Shown here piece by piece: positions 61,343 to 64,000 of a DNA stretch of 64,000 bases. How positions within the stretch are numbered: position 1 is the stretch's first letter; each line of letters opens with the position of its first letter. The stretch lies in the NCBI RefSeq assembly GCF_900104555.1, contig NZ_FNJU01000006.1, positions 92,317-156,316 of the forward strand, read 5' to 3'. The translations under genes and the position numbers were made by a program. The DNA is from Litchfieldia salsa (lineage in GTDB: Bacteria; Bacillota; Bacilli; Bacillales; Bacillaceae_L). Below the pieces are notes generated by a model that worked only from the letters and a program-made list of their open reading frames with translations, had not been told where the DNA came from and did not search any database.

Positions 61343-62275
61343 ATGGAAAAGACCGTTAATGTAAGAGAGATCATTAAAAAGAATAAGAATACAATGAACT
61401 TCACAAGAGTATCAGAAAAAATGATGCCGAAAATTCTTCTTGGAATAGCAATAATCTCAATACTGACAACAATTGGAATCATTATTACTCTTTTAGCAGA
61501 GACAATCGAATTTTTTAACGATGTTTCGTTTATTGAATTTTTTACAGGAACAGTATTAAAGCCATTAGGTGATAATGCTCAATTTGGTGTGTTACCACTT
61601 TTAACAGGTACTATTATATCTTCAACGATTGCGATGTTTGTTGCTATTCCTATTGGATTAATGACAGCAATTTTTTTAAGTGAATATGCTTCTGAAAAAT
61701 TAAGACGTACATTAAAGCCTATTTTAGAAGTACTTGCTGGAATACCTACGATTGTTTATGGTTTCTTTGCTTTCACTTTTGTAACACCATTATTACAAAA
61801 AATAGTTCCAGGTTTAGAGTCTACAAATATTTTAAGCCCAGGAATTGTGATGGGAATCATGATTATTCCTATGATTGCATCACTATCTGAGGATGCAATG
61901 AGCTCTGTACCAAATGCAATGAGAGAAGGCGCATTAGGTCTTGGATCCACAAAGCTAGAGGTGACATGGAAGGTTGTTATCCCTGCTGCTATGTCTGGAA
62001 TTGTTGCTTCGTTCGTACTTGGTATCTCACGTGCAATAGGTGAAACGATGATTGTTACAATCGCTAGTGGAAGTTCAAAGAATTTCACCTTTGATGTTAC
62101 CCAGTCAATGCAAACGATGACTGCTTATATCGTAGAAGTTACTGGTGGGGAGGCTCCAGCAGGTTCAACACTTTACTACAGCTTATATGCTGTAGCGATG
62201 ACACTATTTGTATTTACACTCATTATGAATTTAATTGCCCAGTATATCTCTCGAAAGTTCAGGGAGGAATATTAA
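61343..62275 (+). CDS. pstC: Phosphate ABC transporter permease PstC
   Basis: 310-aa membrane subunit with six transmembrane helices and the BPD_transp_1 EAA loop (GALGLGSTKLEVTWKVVIPAAMSGI). FEFFTG-like SFIEFFTGTVLKPLG and FAFTFVTPLLQ are family blocks. ATG 61343 follows AAAGGGG. One base separates it from pstA. Confidence 0.95.
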   Translation: MEKTVNVREIIKKNKNTMNFTRVSEKMMPKILLGIAIISILTTIGIIITLLAETIEFFNDVSFIEFFTGTVLKPLGDNAQFGVLPLLTGTIISSTIAMFVAIPIGLMTAIFLSEYASEKLRRTLKPILEVLAGIPTIVYGFFAFTFVTPLLQKIVPGLESTNILSPGIVMGIMIIPMIASLSEDAMSSVPNAMREGALGLGSTKLEVTWKVVIPAAMSGIVASFVLGISRAIGETMIVTIASGSSKNFTFDVTQSMQTMTAYIVEVTGGEAPAGSTLYYSLYAVAMTLFVFTLIMNLIAQYISRKFREEY

Positions 62276-62276
62276 A

Positions 62277-63161
62277 ATGAAATATATCGATTCAACTCAA
62301 GTTCAAAAGAAAATGACTTCACGTTTATCAACAAATCAACTTGCAAAATTCTTATTTCTATTAGCAACGTTATTTGGATTAGTTGTCCTTATCGTATTAA
62401 TTTATAGAATCATAAGCCAAAGTATGGGCTGGATTGATTTTGATTTTATCACTAATAAATTATCGACAGATGCAGAGCGGGCAGGGATTATGGGAGCCAT
62501 TCTTGGAACCTTTTGGCTGATGATTGTTGTCGCGCCAGTAACTATGCTATTAGGTATCGGAACAGCGCTATATCTTGAAGAGTATGCAAAAAAGGGTCGG
62601 TTAAGAGACTTTATCCAAACAAACATTGCCAATTTAGCTGGCGTACCATCGATTGTTTTTGGAATTCTTGGCTTAACTGTGTTCGTAAGAGCAATGGACC
62701 TAGGGAATATCATTTTAGCTGGTGGATTAACGATGTCATTACTTGTTTTACCAGTTGTTGTCGTAGCTAGTCAGGAAGCGATACGTTCTGTCCCTAACTA
62801 TTTAAGAGAAGCCTCATTCGGAATGGGTGCAACTAAGTGGCAAACAATTAAGAAAGTCGTACTTCCTGCATCCATACCAGGAATACTAACGGGTGTGATT
62901 TTAGCTCTTTCGCGAGCAATTGGTGAGACAGCTCCACTTGTCGTAATTGGAATACCAGCTTTATTAATTCCGTTACCAGACAATGTTTTTGATAAATTTA
63001 CAGTATTACCAATGCAAATTTATTATTGGACAATAGATGCTGCGTTAGTTGCAGAGTATGCAAACTTAGCAGCGGCTACAATCGTGATTTTATTATTTGT
63101 TTTATTCGTGATGAATTCAATCGCAATTATTATCAGGAATAAATTCCAAAGAAGGTTCTAG
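62277..63161 (+). CDS. pstA: Phosphate ABC transporter permease PstA
   Basis: Second permease, 294 aa, six helices, with EAA loop ASFGMGATKWQTIKKVVLPASIPGI and the family block GVPSIVFGILGLTVFV. ATG 62277 is eight bases from AGGGAGGA; an in-frame ATG at 62235 lies within pstC and is unlikely. Translationally coupled to pstC. Confidence 0.95.
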   Translation: MKYIDSTQVQKKMTSRLSTNQLAKFLFLLATLFGLVVLIVLIYRIISQSMGWIDFDFITNKLSTDAERAGIMGAILGTFWLMIVVAPVTMLLGIGTALYLEEYAKKGRLRDFIQTNIANLAGVPSIVFGILGLTVFVRAMDLGNIILAGGLTMSLLVLPVVVVASQEAIRSVPNYLREASFGMGATKWQTIKKVVLPASIPGILTGVILALSRAIGETAPLVVIGIPALLIPLPDNVFDKFTVLPMQIYYWTIDAALVAEYANLAAATIVILLFVLFVMNSIAIIIRNKFQRRF

Positions 63162-63181
63162 AAAATAGGGGGTTATAGGAG

Positions 63182-64000
63182 TTGACAATCACAATGGAAA
63201 ATACAAAAAAGAGTGTAAAGGTGTCAATTAATAATAAAAACTCGGCACCTACACCAGAAAATAAAAACATTGTTTATCATACAAAAGACTTAAATCTATG
63301 GTATGGAGAAGACATCGCGTTAAAAGGCATTAACCTTCCTATTTATGAAAATGAAGTAACGGCGATTATTGGTCCATCAGGTTGCGGTAAATCAACATAT
63401 ATTAAAACATTGAATCGTATGGTTGAATTAATTCCAATCGTAAAAATTTCTGGAGAAATCTTATACCGTGGTCGAAATATTTTTGATAAAACGTACCAAG
63501 TTGAAGACTTAAGAACCAGTGTTGGAATGGTCTTCCAAAAACCAAACCCATTTCCAAAATCGATCTATGATAATATAGCTTATGGACCAAGAATTCATGG
63601 AATTCGTGATAAAAAAATCTTGGATGAAATTGTAGAAAGAAGCTTGCGCGGAGCTGCTATTTGGGATGAAGTTAAAGATCGTTTGAAAGAAAATGCTTAT
63701 GGACTATCTGGAGGTCAACAACAACGTTTATGTATTGCTCGTTGTTTAGCGATAGAGCCTGATGTTATACTAATGGATGAACCTACATCAGCACTTGATC
63801 CGATTTCTACTCTTAAGGTAGAGGAATTAATTCAAGAACTGAAGAAGGAATATAGTATTATTATTGTTACACATAATATGCAACAAGCAGCTAGAATTTC
63901 TGACCGTACTGCATTCTTTTTAAGTGGTGAGGTAATCGAATACGCGGATACAAATAAAATGTTCTCAAATCCAAAGGATAAGAGAACAGAGGATTACATT
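63182..64000 (+). CDS. pstB: Phosphate ABC transporter ATP-binding protein PstB (runs off window)
   Basis: ATPase of the Pst system; 273 codons are visible, with no stop before the edge. Walker [11 protein letters not shown]-loop FQKPNPFP, signature LSGGQQQR, Walker [14 protein letters not shown] and H-loop VTHNMQQ are all present. [16 protein letters not shown] is typical of PstB. The start is TTG 63182 (GGGGG nine bases upstream) or ATG 63194 (AGGAG 12 bases upstream). Complete to within a few residues by comparison with the usual ~270 aa. Confidence 0.94.
   Translation, partial: MTITMENTKKSVKVSINNKNSAPTPENKNIVYHTKDLNLWYGEDIALKGINLPIYENEVTAIIGPSGCGKSTYIKTLNRMVELIPIVKISGEILYRGRNIFDKTYQVEDLRTSVGMVFQKPNPFPKSIYDNIAYGPRIHGIRDKKILDEIVERSLRGAAIWDEVKDRLKENAYGLSGGQQQRLCIARCLAIEPDVILMDEPTSALDPISTLKVEELIQELKKEYSIIIVTHNMQQAARISDRTAFFLSGEVIEYADTNKMFSNPKDKRTEDYI

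Overview
The window is a contiguous piece of the chromosome of an AT-rich, endospore-forming Bacillaceae species (Bacillus sensu lato). Several things point there. It carries sporulation genes (gpr, spoIIP, yqfC, yqfD). It has Bacillus-type regulation: a CIRCE element with HrcA, a perfect sigma-W promoter, a glycine T-box, CcpN, Zur and Pho boxes. Shine-Dalgarno sequences are strong (AAGGAGG type). The gene order matches, almost gene for gene, the gpr-to-pst segment of Bacillus subtilis as I remember it.

Layout. 1-3250: a 21-bp degenerate tandem repeat, then gpr-spoIIP-yqxA. 3297-15044: lepA, hemW, the heat-shock genes hrcA-grpE-dnaK and dnaJ, then prmA-rsmE-mtaB; three families of small dispersed repeats interrupt the gaps here. 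15151-17762: deoC, the minus-strand phosphate transporter yqeW, then rpsU-yqeY. 17839-20992: the sigma-W membrane-stress operon yqeZ-floA-yqfB. 20994-29202: yqfC-yqfD-phoH, then pgpH-ybeY-dgkA-cdd-era-yqzL-recO, tightly packed and partly overlapping. 29230-34147: T-box-controlled glyQS, then ccpN and the PPDK regulator. 34400-38971: remains of a yqxD gene, the replication/transcription pair dnaG-sigA, an unassigned membrane protein, and cytochrome c-550 cccA. 39142-45711: trmK-yqfO, ispH (minus), yqfQ (minus), cshB, nfo, yqfT (minus). 45810-47922: zinc uptake znuCB with zur behind a Zur box. 47967-51878: yqfW, yqfX, a small unknown ORF, ispG, yqfZ, yqgB. 52075-64000: nptA-like phosphate transporter, yqgC, sodA, yqgE, pbpA, then a phosphate uptake locus with two pstS genes followed by pstC-pstA-pstB; pstB runs off the right edge.

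How genes work together. Recurrent themes are protein folding and translation quality (HrcA/GrpE/DnaK/DnaJ, LepA, RsmE, MtaB, Era, YbeY), envelope homeostasis (NfeD/FloA, undecaprenol kinase, PBP2A), sporulation and germination, isoprenoid synthesis (IspG and IspH), and phosphate homeostasis (YqeW, NptA, two PstS, PstCAB). PhoP-type direct repeats with 11-bp spacing precede both pstS genes and nptA.

I found no cryptic defence, CRISPR, phage, toxin-antitoxin or biosynthetic system. The features most worth a second look are the tandem pstS duplication that includes its promoter, the nptA Pho box, the frameshifted yqxD remnant, the inverted repeat pair around hemW-hrcA-grpE-dnaK, a MITE-like element with an uncertain hemW start next to it, and a yqfC Shine-Dalgarno buried in a terminator stem. 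All calls rest on reading the sequence and on remembered families; no database search was run.
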